64,000 nucleotides of DNA from Diprion similis (lineage: Eukaryota > Arthropoda > Insecta > Hymenoptera > Diprionidae): NCBI RefSeq assembly GCF_021155765.1, contig NC_060114.1:7936001-8000000 (forward strand), read 5' to 3'. Within the stretch, counting starts at the first letter, position 1. Every line of letters begins with the position of its first letter. Position numbers and translations under genes: made by a program. The notes below the pieces were generated by a model. The model saw only the letters and a list, made by a program, of their open reading frames with translations. It did not search any database and was not told the origin of the DNA. Below are positions 12,370 to 25,377 of the stretch, piece by piece.

Positions 12370-12790
12370 GGCTTATGTGCGACGCGTTCGAGATCTCGGA
12401 GTGAAATGCAACGGGAATGGAATGCGCCAGTGATATGAGCTAAGCACCGCACACGGGGTGCCGGGTGGCACACAGCGCGGGCTTCCTCCCCGTGTAGTAA
12501 CCCCGAGTGCCGGCGCGGCGCGGTGTCGTGTCAACGAACCAGCGCTGCGCAACGCCCGATGCGCAGAGCTCGCGCATGCGAGATGAGCGCCGCTGCCCTT
12601 CGCTCGGGGAAAATAACGACGACGATGACGATAGCGGCGAGGGGAAGCGGCGACGGGGACACCGAGCGACCGTACGAGCTGCGCAGCGATACCGATACGC
12701 TGGTCTCTCTTTCCTTCTTCGAACCTTTGACGCATAGTCGAAAAGGGGTCGAAGGAGTTGTTTACCTAGCTAGAGGCGCCGGAGAAACCT
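12370..12790. promoter_or_regulatory. GC- and CpG-rich island, candidate CSRNP promoter or 5' exon
   Basis: This block is sharply richer in GC and CpG than its neighbours and contains a GCGCATGCGAG motif resembling an NRF1 site. It lies 2.3 kb upstream of the CSRNP start codon in the direction of transcription. Open frames on both strands are a side effect of the base composition. Promoter identity is inference. Confidence 0.35.
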
Positions 12791-15384
12791 GTCGAAGGGA
12801 TGGTGGAACATGGATATGATACCTGGAAGGAGGTTCAACGGGATAAGAAAAGTATTCAGAATACTAGGATCGCTGACTTATTTTTAGTTTACCCTTTCGA
12901 CAACCGCATGATCATGTTTTCAGTTATTGCCGCTATTACGCGATTTTGTTTTCTGCAATTCTATATTCGGTGTACGTACTGTCAACTCCTGTTCACCTTC
13001 AACAGTATCTGTCTTGTTGGTACTCATGCATACTCGAAAACCCGCGGCGAAAGAATCGACCTATTTTCAGCAGCATGGGCAGGGTCATACTGTGTAGCTT
13101 ACAGTCGTACACTACTACTACATTATGCAGATGGTGGTACGGAGCCGTGAAATGTCCATCGAGAGGACTCCACGGTATCGTATGGGTTGCAAAGAGAAAG
13201 AATTTTGCAATGTAGGCAATCTGGAAACGTGTTGTTTTGAAAATTCGTTAACCGGTTCATCTTGAAGCCGGTGTCGAGACGGATGCAACAGGCCTTATCT
13301 GACGATTTCTGGAGGACAGATCCGCAGATATTGCGGTTGGAGAGACCGCCACTATTGCAAGCTGCAAGCGGACAGAGAAGCTTGCAAGCTTTGATCGTAC
13401 CACTCATAAAATTTTGAACGGAAATATCCTGCCATGGGTTTGTTCGATATTGACCTGCGAGGATTTGGTTGGAATCGATTCCGTACAGTCTGTGACACGA
13501 GTAACGGTAAGATACAGTACTAATATCAAAATACAATCCATTCGTGGCATTGTTTTCTTTCTAATTTGCTCACGACATATGGTACGTGGACCTAATGATA
13601 CTGAAAAAACATTTACCGAGGGAAGTATGTATTATTAGATATGTCATTTAAGCTTGGGACTTATCTCTTTGGCGGACTCACTTATGCCGTTACACATTAT
13701 CATATTTTCGTATCCAAAGATTCTTCAAACATGCGAACGATAACTAAAGTTTTAAATCAGTGCCATATTCCATCCTTTCCATTTATGTGTCCGTTCTCTT
13801 CCACGTAAGATCAGGGTGAAAAAAAATCGACGTTTATTACCGGAACTTAGTTGTTTTCGCCACTTTTCTTCTTCATCCCAGTTGGGAAACAAATTTTTAG
13901 GGTTATTTTGCCATTAAAAGATTATGAATATGTACACTTACGTGTTATTTCCTAATGTACCTACGTATCTACAAACATATTAGGTACATACATACGACAA
14001 GGTAGCGAAGGGCTGTAAACAACAAGCGATGAAAAGAAATAGGTAAAAAGAGAAAGGGAAAAAAATGTGGAAGGAAAGAGAGGGTGGAAGAATGAGCGAG
14101 AGACGGAATCAAAGGATGCTATGAGATTTTCAAAGAAAATGATCGGAAGGCCAGGGATCCAAAGAATGCACCCTTTAAGATTCTGTTGTAGACACTACTC
14201 TTTGTCCATTTTCTCTGTTCCTCGGCAGTTTGCTAGTTATTTTCGATAGTTTTTTGTAAATGTGCGAACGGATCTGGGCATGTTAGCTTTCTGCATATGC
14301 AGGTTATGTTTACTTGATTACATCGCATATCGCATTCATAGAATATTGAAGTCGACTACGTCTTTCGAATCTACGTTTTCTTATCATTCTTTTTATTCGT
14401 CATCCGAGACTTCATGAAGTAGCAGCCCGGCGACGCGACGACTTGCGTCAATATAGCGTCGTCCTTGTCGCTACGGCGCGAATCCCGTTTCCCGCGTTAT
14501 TCCACCTCCACCTAACTCGCCCACCCTTCTTCCCTGCTGCCTCACACCCACGCCTTCGCCCTATCTTTCTGGAACTGACCATTCCTAATATCAGCGTCTC
14601 ATGGTGCGTGTGCACTGGTTATACGCATACAAATCCATCCCTGCATGCACGGATGATATGCATATAATTGATGCTAATGGCAAAACACATACGCACACAC
14701 ATAGCATTGATATTTATTTACGTGCATTACATCGTGAAAAAAGGGATGAAACCCGTGTTTTAATTCAAAATTACATCGTAAAAACTCGAAGAATGTATTC
14801 GTTTTTCGTTATTCTTTTGATCTTTTTTGTGTGCATGTTAGAAATGTGACGTTGAATCTAACGCCGATTTAATTCTATAAAAACCGATCTAACCTATAAT
14901 AACTATGTTGAAAGTAGCTCGGCGTGTGAACAAGAGGATGAGATTTTTTTTTTAAATGTATTTTCATTAATAAAATACTACTTTGATATTCCAACATGTT
15001 TGTAGGTGGAATTGCAAATTTGCCGCAACGTCGAAGGTTAAATCAAAGAGCAAAGAGAGATTCAGGACCCAGCGTGTAAAGCATGTATGTACATACATAC
15101 AAGAATTCACGCGTAGTGTTAAATTTATCAACATTATTTTTTTCATAGCGTAGGTGTATATACCGATGCATGCCAGTATATCAAGTATGTAACGTATAGA
15201 TGATATTCATACACATAACGTCCGCTACGATTAGAATGGATAAGAAGAAAAAATGCGGCGTCAAATATTCATACGAATATCTATGTATATATTGTATATA
15301 TTCCAAGGTATATGGCACAAGACAGTGCATACATACATAGACACATCACATATAACCGCAACAATGGACACAATGTGTATATCA

Positions 15385-15397
15385 GTTGCCTAGCAAC
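15385..15397. promoter_or_regulatory. X-box (RFX) motif
   Basis: GTTGCCTAGCAAC is a near-perfect RFX-factor palindrome: the GTTGCC and GCAAC half-sites flank TA. Confidence 0.5.
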
Positions 15398-15726
15398 GAG
15401 CAATCCACTCTACTCGATCCCACGGCGACGAAATGTATATGTATGAATACATATATACATACACACAATGTAGATACATACGTATATAACTAGTGACGTA
15501 TGTATTAACGCACACAACAAACACGCACACAAGCACACAAGCAAACAAATACCTATATGTATATTCCCGGCGCTTAAGGAGCCGACGTAGGTTATAGCTG
15601 TATATGTATAGGGTAGACAAGGACGAGGGCGAAGGACCGCCGTGGCTAGGGCACTCATTTGAGGGGGGGGGGCTGGGTGCGTGACCACCGCGGGGTACGC
15701 GGATCGAGGGGTGAATCAATGCCGCC

Positions 15727-15742
15727 GGTTGCCAGGGCAACC
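15727..15742. promoter_or_regulatory. X-box (RFX) motif, best match in the window
   Basis: GGTTGCCAGGGCAACC holds two full RFX half-sites, GTTGCC and GGCAAC, separated by AG. It lies 330 bp from another X-box and 76 bp from a 22-base G run, in a GC-rich island. Confidence 0.55.
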
Positions 15743-15818
15743 CTCGCGCCCCGATCTTTCAGCGCGCAAGCAGAAGCGTGACGGAGTGAAGAGAGGTGGC
15801 ACCCAGGGGGTAGGTGGA

Positions 15819-15840
15819 GGGGGGGGGGGGGGGGGGGGGG
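15819..15840. repeat. G homopolymer (22 bases)
   Basis: An uninterrupted run of 22 G follows a G-rich stretch. It could form a G-quadruplex, and its exact length is prone to sequencing error. Confidence 0.8.
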
Positions 15841-16357
15841 CTTTGACGAAGCGTGTTCCACGCGCGTGTCACCACCTTTCAGCAACCAGATCAACCATCT
15901 ATCCACTGCGTCTGGACTTTCGCAGAAGCTGGAGGGACTGAGACTGCATGTCTCCTGGACTACGGAGGACCCAAGTGATAGGAGGAAACGTGAGAAGCAC
16001 AAGGGGTAGCGGAAAGAATTAAGTTAGAAAAAAAGAAAGAGAACACTGTAATGAACGGTTATTCACCAAACTGTGTTATACATGCATGGGTTTTATTTTA
16101 CACACGCATATCGATGGACATACAAATATACATGTGTACCTATACAGATTGTTGAAGTTGCGCAGTAGATTTTGGCGCCTAAATTTGAACATTGGTTATA
16201 CACAATTGTTACTGTTATTGGATTTGCTTCTTTCAATTGATTAGGATTGATTTGCATTATGTCTGGGTATTTTCGGTGTCTTTCTTTTTTTTTTTTTTAT
16301 CATCCGGATTGTCAGAAACTATTTGTACATGGTGACTTCGCTGCCGAAGTCTAATCT

Positions 16358-16479
16358 CCCTTGCGGGAAAAACCTCAATTTGCGGGTGAATTCGGACCCT
16401 AAACCCATAGGTAATGCTAAGTTCCCGTAAGAGGGTAAGGGTTCGAATTCACCGCAAAATTGAGGTTTTTCCGTAAGGG
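16358..16479. mobile_element. Palindromic MITE, copy 1
   Basis: The outer arms CCCTTGCGGGAAAAACCTCA and TGAGGTTTTTCCGTAAGGG are complementary, as are inner blocks through GGTGAATTCG, giving arms of about 42 bp around the core TAGGTAATGCTAAGTTCCCG. The same core, with different arms, occurs at 30225-30352. Confidence 0.7.
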
Positions 16480-19400
16480 CTGTTATTAGTTGTACAAAAT
16501 TTGACTGACATGTCTCGTTTTTTTTTCATGTTTGAATCTTTATTTTTTACACATTCTTTTTTGAAACCCTAAGAAACTCGCTGCTCAACACTTACTAAGG
16601 AACCATACTGATATCTAGACAATGGAATCAGGTACAGAATTTAAAAAAAAATCAAACCGCAGTTTCAACGGTTTAGTTAAAGCCTTTAAGGGGGTGCCTT
16701 TGTCGATTTCGACGTTGACGTATACATATATCTCCAAATATCGAATTCCACGTAGCTTAAGCGCGAAAAAGTGAAATTCGACTTTTGATACCTGTTGGTA
16801 GTGTACGAAGTGCCCAATTCACACATTTTGACGCGCAGTAACTACTTAGCGAACTGAATGATGGAGAATAATTTACTTCGCTTACTGAATTTCGTAACTG
16901 AGTTAAAAAAAAAAAAATAGTATACGATACGCGTGCGCGGACGTGATCCTCGGACTCATGTGTAACTTGTCACCCTCACTTTCCTGGGGCGAAAAACTGC
17001 GAGAATCACATACTTCACGGATTTATATCGTAATGTACTAATATGCATCTTTCAATTTCAAAAAAGTATAGATACGATGTACTAAGTCGTGGGGATACTC
17101 ATTTCTGAAGCTGCTATTAGCCCTAATCTCGTAATCCATTTTAGGCATCTCTCTGTACTTTATGTAATTGCTAGATATCCATAATAACAATTCCAGTAGC
17201 AATAACAACGATAATATTTTCTTTGGTTCGGAATAATAAATCTATGTCCAATATATACGTTTCTATTTGTTTTGCTTACGGAATACCGTCAGCAAGTTCG
17301 GTACAATCATCGTTTTACAAGGAAAGTCCCTGCGTCACCTGTTTATACAGGTAATAATCAAAACAAAAACAAAATACCAAACGGAACAGAAATAAAATTT
17401 CTTTTAAAATGTGGTCACGTGATATTCTCGTTAAAAATATGAAATTTTTGTATGGCTTTCTATTTATCAACGCCATATAAATTATCAGGTTTCGCTTGAA
17501 AGAACATTTGTAAGGGTAAGAATTAGCCTTCTGATCAGTTAATAAAATCCCTATGATTTTCGGGGTCGAAAATATTTTGTCAACAATTACAGTCGACAAA
17601 AAGTTAACCCGCTTCTGTGATTATTATTTTGTAAAGTCAATTGGCGTGATTCATGGAAACAAAACTGGGGCGGTAGGTATTTATGAATATATTATTAATA
17701 TTTATCATCTTCTTGTGCACTTGTATAATAATGGATTAAAAGTTTGCTATAGAGTTCTTATATGACACGGTGAAACGAAGCAGTGAACAGAAAATGACTA
17801 AACGGTCTGCATTCGAACATATATTATAAATATAAGTTTCTGGCAAAAATAAACGATGATGAATAGTTTTCTTAAATTAGTTAGATCACAAAAAACACAT
17901 ATTTGGGCAGATGTATTCTAAATACCGGTCAGCGAGAGCGTCATAATCGTTTCTTACAACGGTTAGAAGTATAAATAAATGAAAAATAATATGGCAACTG
18001 CACAAGATAACGAAAAGATGACTAGATAGTAGATAGACGGACATATACACGAACAGACAGACACAAATCGAGCGTGGTGTTTGATATACGGACAGTAAAC
18101 AAGGGCACTGATCACATTATTCATCCAGCGTGAAATGCAGAAGAAGAAAAATGAAAAAATAGGACCAAGAAAAACGAGAACAAGAGAAGAGGAGGAAAGA
18201 ATGCGAGGAATAGCGTGAGGGAGCCTCATCCTGTTGACTGAAGGAAGGTACATATGTGAAAGTTTTGTTGTCGATTAGGCTGGAGAAGTTGATAAGTGAT
18301 CGAGCAACACTCCTGATTGTCGGTATAGTTTAAGGGGAAAACGAAGGGCGACTGACAGAGTCAACGCAGTCATCGCTCAGGGTTATTATAACCTATCGGG
18401 ACAATCTCGAAGATATGTATTTTCGTAAGTTTCTAACTCAAAAAACGGAACGATGCTGAACACAGTATCGAACGGTGAATAAAGGGGGTGAAAATATTAG
18501 CAGTAGCGATAATCGTTGGAGCATAACTCACCTCTATAACCTTATTATAGTAACCACCGTTGAGTTACATCTTTCCTTTTCTTCTATTTACACATGTGTA
18601 CATAAATTTGCACACACTCTCGAGCGTATAGACGACCGACGTTACGCCGTTATCAGCCAGCCACCGAATGCCGAAAAACGGCAGGTACTCTATCAGTCGA
18701 AGCGTTGAATAACACCGTATTTTTTTGTCTACTCGGTCACAGGGGCTCAAGAATTCAGTCCATGACGCAGATACTCTCGGCCATCTTGGATCCCACCAAC
18801 GCCAGCGCCAACGCCGCTACTCGCCGCTCGCACTTGCGCTGTTTCCTCCTTTTCATGCCTCTCGGCTGGCGATCGTTTCCCTCCCCCGCCTCGTCCCGAT
18901 TCTACCACCACCACGACCCGAAAACCGAGTCGTCGACGACAAGCTCCTGCTGCCGCCTTGTCCTCCCGACACCGTTCGACGTCGGCAATCGGAATAGAAT
19001 TCACAATCAGCATTCTAGGTGTACGTTCGGTGGCTGCCACGCAGGCGTTGACGAACCGTCGCCGTGTTCGATATTTCAATTTTCAAATTATTCATCTTCG
19101 CGCGCCTTTGACTTTCCATCCGTTCGCAGACGCTCGCTGATATTTTTAATTTCAAATTCGAGCTCGAATATTGCAAATCACAACTGCACTCGTTCACAGA
19201 TTTTATTTACAGAGTAGAAATATCTGTCACGACCGAGATTAAACTTAGCCCCGGATTTTTGTTAAATATATTTTATTTGAGCACGAGACAGTGAAATCTA
19301 CTACAATCTAGAAACAATAGTATTATTTATGTATGTATGATAATCCGATTTAAGTCATTTCTCAAACTTTGTTTCATATTTACCGTTACACAGCGAACTC

Positions 19401-20457
19401 TCTCAATAGGCCCGCCAGGGGGTAAGAGGAAAAGCGATTTTCCACGAATCGGAGATCCTCCGCCAGTCACCATCGAGTATGTAAAACATTGTATACGCTG
19501 CGTGGTCTTATTGAGAGTTTTTTTTTAATTTTCATAGCTTCAGCTAAAGCGTGGGGAACGGTAGCCGAGTATGGTAGCGGGGAAGCGGCCCTATTGAGAG
19601 AATGCACCGTATTAGTCGCTGCACTTCATGCGATACCTGTCGCAGTGTTTTGTATTGACCTCTTAAATATAAACATCTTCAGTCAATGAATATACTGCCC
19701 TGATCGGCACCAGTTTAACGCATTTTGTGTTACATACTCCCAAAATATTTACTCAGCTCCTCTGAATCGAATTTTTTGTGTATCAACCGTTACTCAATAA
19801 TGGCAAATTTAACTGCGTTCTCGTGGAAGCTTTCGAGTTCTATGATTTACGAAATTGTTAGCGTTGATAGAGACGAACACAACGAGTCCTCGTTCGTCGC
19901 TTTTGGACGAGCCGATCCGGAGATATCGGAGTTTGAAATTCCAGAGCGACTTACGCTACTTGGTATCGTGTGTTGCTTGGTTAGATAATTAGCGATACGT
20001 TAGTAAATCTGAAATTGAAACGTTCGACATCTCGCGATCGGTTTAACCAAATGTGACCAATGGCGGCTCGTTGCATTCGTCTCGACACTGACTACGATTT
20101 GCGCTATAAAAGGATTCTCAAAGATTTTACGCAGACATCTTCCACTCAATATTTATCGTACGATTCGTATGAAAACCAGGTTATTATTGTTTATGTATTT
20201 TTATTTCGCTTTCCATATGTATCCACGCCCCAGAATCGTCGATGTTCGATACACATGGAAGGAAAAAGACAGCGAGAGCAAATTGTGGCTGATACAAGGG
20301 AAAATATTTATACTTGTCAATCATCTTACCTGCTGTCTGTTGCACGGTAATATGTATATAAAATGCGTTGGCCGTTTGATTAGAATATTCTACAACGATT
20401 CATTTTATATCTAAAATCTACGTCTTTATCCAACCGATGATAATTACTTCGTGTACA

Positions 20458-20504
20458 TATTATTATTATTATTATTATTATTTTTTTTTTTTTTTTTTTT
20501 TTTT
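20458..20504. repeat. ATT microsatellite plus T homopolymer
   Basis: About seven ATT units run directly into a tract of more than 20 T. Confidence 0.85.
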
Positions 20505-21394
20505 GTTGCAATATTCTATCTATAGATATATATTATTTATATCGATGTATAAATTATGATAACTCTTTATTGAATACTATTGGAGATATACCGTTAAACT
20601 TCGGTATATTCATCGCTAAACTTTAAAACGTTACACTATAATAATATATTATTAAATACTGTATTGTTACCTTTATCATTGTATACACAATAATGATGAA
20701 TACTTTGACATATATCACATGCTATATTGACTATCGTGTTGCAGACGGACGTTTATCTAGAAAATAGATAATACTTTCAATTTCATTCTCTCTTGTTACT
20801 TTTCAAGCTATAAAAAATTTGAACCTCGTTCTCGAATCGATCACACAATTCACCGGTATTAATGCCAAAATCAAAATAATGCAAGACTAGAATACTCAAC
20901 AATTCCTTGACTATATTATACTCTGTATAGAATAGTTGAATAAGAAGCAAGAAGAAACTGTCGCGTATAATACCCAACATGGAAGCTCTCGTTCAATAAA
21001 ATTTTTTCGATGGAGATGACAGAATTTTTTATCCATCGTTTCTCTGGAATATCAATCGCGGATGAAAAAAATACGGCATTGGTTAAAAACGACGGTTCTT
21101 GCAGGACGTCTTATTGCTATACGTTCTTGTTCTTCTTATTATTGTTATCGTTATTGTTATTTACTGACTAGATTTTCTTACCAGCTAGTACTTTCTTCGG
21201 TTTCAGCTAATTCACGTGTATTCACGTACATAGTTAGTAAATTCAAAAATTCTCGTCTTTGACTTAGATTACTTTAATTTTTTCTATCTTGTTATATGCT
21301 TTTGTTAAATAACTTCTAGCGCATAATATATCTATACTTCACTCCACGGCTCTACTTTCCGACTCGACTCTCATTTCTCTTGGCGATATTTCTT

Positions 21395-22896
21395 CTACGT
21401 CGATTCGCCACTCCCGCCGGCACTGTCCACCAGCCCTCCGCCAGCACTTACTGCTTGAGAAGAATTCGACGTGGAAACGTTCACCGTCCCGGTTCCTTGA
21501 ACCACGCCTTGAACCCCCTGAAAGAGTTTTCCTGGAAAACCGTGCAGAAGATCGTACGATGCAGGGGTTGGTGGTAAGGCGGTTGTGTGCGCATGCGGTG
21601 ACTGGAGAACAGCGATGACACGTCTTAGTTCCTCAAGAGCATTGCCTATTCACCAACGACGAAAGATAGAATTGTTTTCGTTATTTCCCTTGTGGCTAGG
21701 GGAAAATTATTAAAAAATTCTCTGCAGAAAAATATTATAATAAAAAGAAAAAAAAAATTAGTAAAATAAGAAATTTACCTTGCATGAGTATGTAATTTTT
21801 TGCTAAAAGCAAGGTAGCGATTTTCGATAGCTTTCTCACGGACGGACTGTGAGCATATGGTATAACGGAACGAAGTTCGTCCAGGGCGTCGTTCAAGTCG
21901 TGCATCCTGCGTCGTTCCCTCGCGTTTATGTTCAGGCGTACGCTTTTCCCCTGTCTTGTTGTCTTGGTTTTCGGCGGACTGCAATTCAGCCGCGATACAC
22001 CAGGTCTGAAAAACAGTATCATTTTGTTACCGTATCATAAAGTTATACGCCACTTTCTTCCTCTAGGATTCCGCGAGTCATTTTTCCTTCAGTTGCAGGT
22101 CAAAACCGTACGACCTAACATCGTAAGTCTTTCTATCAGTCCTGGAGATGGTGAATCAATAAGAGAAATGAGAAAACTCAATCGCAGGCTACCAAAATTT
22201 GATGTTGAAAACGCGAGGTGGACGATGCCGGCCATTTTTACGACGCACTCGCAGTTACCATAATCTAAGAATTCTTTAAAATTTCTATAGCGTTTAATCG
22301 GCTTACTCCGAAGTAGAATACTGAAGGACAATAGCATAATACCTTTCATGGTCAGGTCTGTTCTCGTCGGACAAACTGGCCGCGGATGACTGCGGCTGCG
22401 GCTGTTGCTGGAAGTAAAATCCGCCGAGACCCACAGCTCCCAGGGGTGTTCGTCGACCCGCTGTTCCCTGCGGGTGTTCCGAGGAATAGCCTGTCGACGA
22501 GGGCAGCCCTGTACTTGGGTGCGAACCCCCGGGGGGCGGATATCCCATCGACTCAAGTGACCCTGTTCCCTGAGACGGCAGCTGGTGCTGGGAAGAAATT
22601 GGTTTAAATTAAATGGAGATCGAGATATTTCATTAAATTCGCAGGGTTTATAACACCTGACAAATCAGGACAGAAAATAACTGTAAGGCCGAAAATTGCT
22701 CTTGCTTTTTTCAGCATAATTTTCGACAGGCACAGTGGTTTGAAAATTTAATTACAGCGGCTCGATGATCCCACGCCCATGTTGGATGGGACGAAGACCT
22801 TTGCCAGGTGCCTTGTTGAATGTGGGCATCGTGAGGACCTCCCTCCCTGCGATCGTCCTCGTCACCCGAGCTGCTTTCACCGTCGTAGGACCTCAT
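21395..22896 (-). CDS. Oli: bHLH transcription factor of the Olig/BHLHE22 family (Oli)
   Basis: This is a neuronal bHLH transcription factor. Exons on the minus strand are 22343-22587, 21779-22005 and 21395-21645, all with GT-AG borders and phases that join cleanly, plus a probable first exon at 22756-22896. The total is about 287 aa. The bHLH domain begins with [20 protein letters not shown], continues with helix 2 [20 protein letters not shown] and runs across the last junction into [14 protein letters not shown]. The basic region and helix 2 are essentially those of vertebrate BHLHE22/23 and fly Oli, so the DNA-binding NARERRR residues are intact. The N-terminus is Gly/Pro/Ser/Gln-rich and the C-terminus ends [13 protein letters not shown]. 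The first exon has a weak donor (GCT|GTAATT); without it translation could begin at the ATG at 22548, giving about 227 aa. Confidence 0.93.
22006..22342 (-). other. Oli intron before the bHLH exon
   Basis: A 337 bp GT-AG intron, phase 2, splicing DHE to RPGVSRLN. I see nothing else in it. Confidence 0.85.
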
Positions 22897-25330
22897 TATT
22901 AACGAAACGGAGCAAAAGACCAAGAAAACGAAAATTACTCGAAAGAATATCTTCTGTAGTGTTTAACCCTTCTGAAAACCAGTGTTAACAGTCTGATCTG
23001 AAACAAAAGACACAAATAATAACTGAATTATACTATCTGCAATAAATAAGAAATTGTGTACAGCAATGTTTTGTTTTTACTCACCGCCTCGTCCAGTTCT
23101 CCCTAATTTTTTCATCTGATGGCTTAGGTTATTTATTTCTTTCCGTTGCTTTTCTCTCTTTTTCTCGTCTTTCAATCGACCCGTGAGCTTTTACAATTTG
23201 CGACAATAGTCAGGATTATATTCGCATGAGGTGGAAAAAATAACCTCCACCGTTGTAACTGATGAAATAGCCTACTGGGGGCTAATCACAGCCATTTTAT
23301 CCGTGCTCCGCACGCCACCCTTCGGTAATAGAACATCACAGGACTCGAGAAGGATAGATACATAGATTGAGTAAGATAACCGCGACGCTTTGCGGATGAA
23401 AGCCTCGCTAAGTTTATGTATTTAATATATAGGATATTATGTACCACATTTAAGTATATCACTTCACTTTCATTTTAACGTAAAATTTTTGTCACTATCA
23501 TTAATATTATTACTGCTATCGTTAGATTTATTTAATTCTTTTTCTTTTGTGTGTTTTTAAATCGAAAAATCAGATCACGGGGTGCTTCGTTTAATTCTGA
23601 TCCTTACAGGCGGCGCGCCTAGGTTCATCGAACGCATTTTAAAATATTCTATTACTAAGTACCGCGCACTTGTAATGGGTTTGAAGAAAAAAAAATAATT
23701 ATAAAGAAACGGAAATAATGTTCCAAAGGATTTTTCAATACCCAAATAATTATTATGATTATTGTAATGGTAATATATTGTAAATTACAGAGGACAGTCA
23801 AGAGATGAGGTTCGGGCAGAGCGGCACCACGGCAGGGTTTATTGTTTGTGTCTTTTCCCCTCCCTCAGACCTCGTCGTTTTCCCCACTCCACAGCATCGA
23901 TGACGCAGAATTAAGTAAACCAACCCCCTTTTTAGTATCATCTCCATCGACCAGAGAGCGCTTGCTATTCAGCACCGAGAAGCTGCGCTGGACCGACACC
24001 TAGCGTCATCTATACTAAAACTTTAGTACCGTCCATTGCAAAATGTCCATTCAGAAACAGAGATCACTTACCGACTGTGTGATAAACTCGCATTTTTATT
24101 CCCTCGTTCTTGCTCATAATTTCACACACCTACTCACCGAAACGAAAAGACTCGAAACAAAGGTGTTTCTTTTTTCGATTTAATTTTCTTTTTCAATTTC
24201 TTTTTTTTTTAGTCATTTCAGATAATTTGATGTATAACATTTTTATTTATCTATAATTTCTATATTAATCAATATTTATTCGTTAATTATTGTTATTACA
24301 TCTCACATAAGCCACCTAAATTTTTTTTTCCACTTATTCTTTATACATATACGAAGCGAGTTGAAAGTTGACCGTAAATCCAAATGTAATTAATAATTCT
24401 TTAGGGGTAGCCAGACGTACGATAATTAAACAGAAATATATTCTTGCACCATAGAATCTCACCTTACGTATATACACGAGTATATATACTACATAGAAGA
24501 AAGTATGTAGAATTGCATATAATATGCCTGCATAGGTTGTATTATACGCATGAAATCGATCGTAGAATGGCTCGTTCAATGCCTACTCATTGTTCCTCAC
24601 GCATCTGTCAATATATATAAGATTTATGTACCCTTATACATATGTACTTATATGAGCATATGTCACATACGTATACTTGCGAAATGAATTTGCATGCATG
24701 TCCCTTGGGAATTTAATTTACGAAGAAATATTGATAAAAATATTGCTTTTATTATTACTACCGTTATTTTGATTATTAAGATGTTTTTTTGATTTTGTTT
24801 CACTTGCTTCATTCATTTTATTCACTTATTTGTTCTTCATTATTGATATCATTTTTTTCATTGTGGATCAATGACTTTATCATTCCTAATATCTACATTG
24901 CAGACGTGTAATATTGCTCTGTTTCGTCAAGTATCCTCTTTCATCTCTTCCCTTCCCTTTTCCTTCACGTCCAACTTTGACGTGATTACAACCGCAGTGA
25001 TCGGAAATATTTTGGAGCTGGTGACTCGTAATAATTATGAGAGGTTGGTGAAAAGCAAGGGTGTTCAACTCCCAGCGTGGAGGTTGAGTTGCGCTCCATT
25101 TCCTGGAATGATTGTGACTTATTCTGCTCGTTAATGTATGTACATACATATTGAACACGTTTGACTATATGCAAGGAGATGGTGATTAAGTTTTTTTGAA
25201 GGTGTATCAAAAGCAGAGAAAAATACAAAGTTCTTGGAGAAAGAGAAAAAACACGCGGATTGTTTACCAAGAGCTTGAAGATTGATCTTTTGGAACCGTG
25301 CAAATTTTCTTCTTTAATTTTATAGAATCA

Positions 25331-25377
25331 ACAAACATGCGCGAAATTTCACTAAAATATTACCAACGCATGTTTGT
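25331..25377. repeat. Short perfect stem-loop
   Basis: The 11-bp arms ACAAACATGCG and CGCATGTTTGT flank a 25-base loop. The stem is too short for a typical microRNA precursor. Confidence 0.4.

Larger units (their letters stand above)
10041..21394. other. Intergenic region between CSRNP and Oli
   Basis: No exon of a recognised protein is visible in 11.4 kb. It contains a GC-rich island at 12370-12790, a palindromic element at 16358-16479, two X-box motifs (15385 and 15727), a 22-base G run (15819-15840), GC-richer sequence at 18720-19010 and AT or TATA-rich microsatellites near 11600 and 20460. Because CSRNP is read on the minus strand, its upstream promoter and any 5' UTR exon should lie here. 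Confidence 0.6.

Noticed and set aside
13123..13536. Cysteine-containing minus-strand frame of 137 codons
   Set aside because: Cysteine spacing matches no domain I know and there are no splice-like borders; likely chance.
18705..19217. Plus-strand frame of 170 codons with overlapping minus-strand frames
   Set aside because: Ser/Arg/Pro-rich readings on both strands and no family resemblance; explained by GC-rich sequence.
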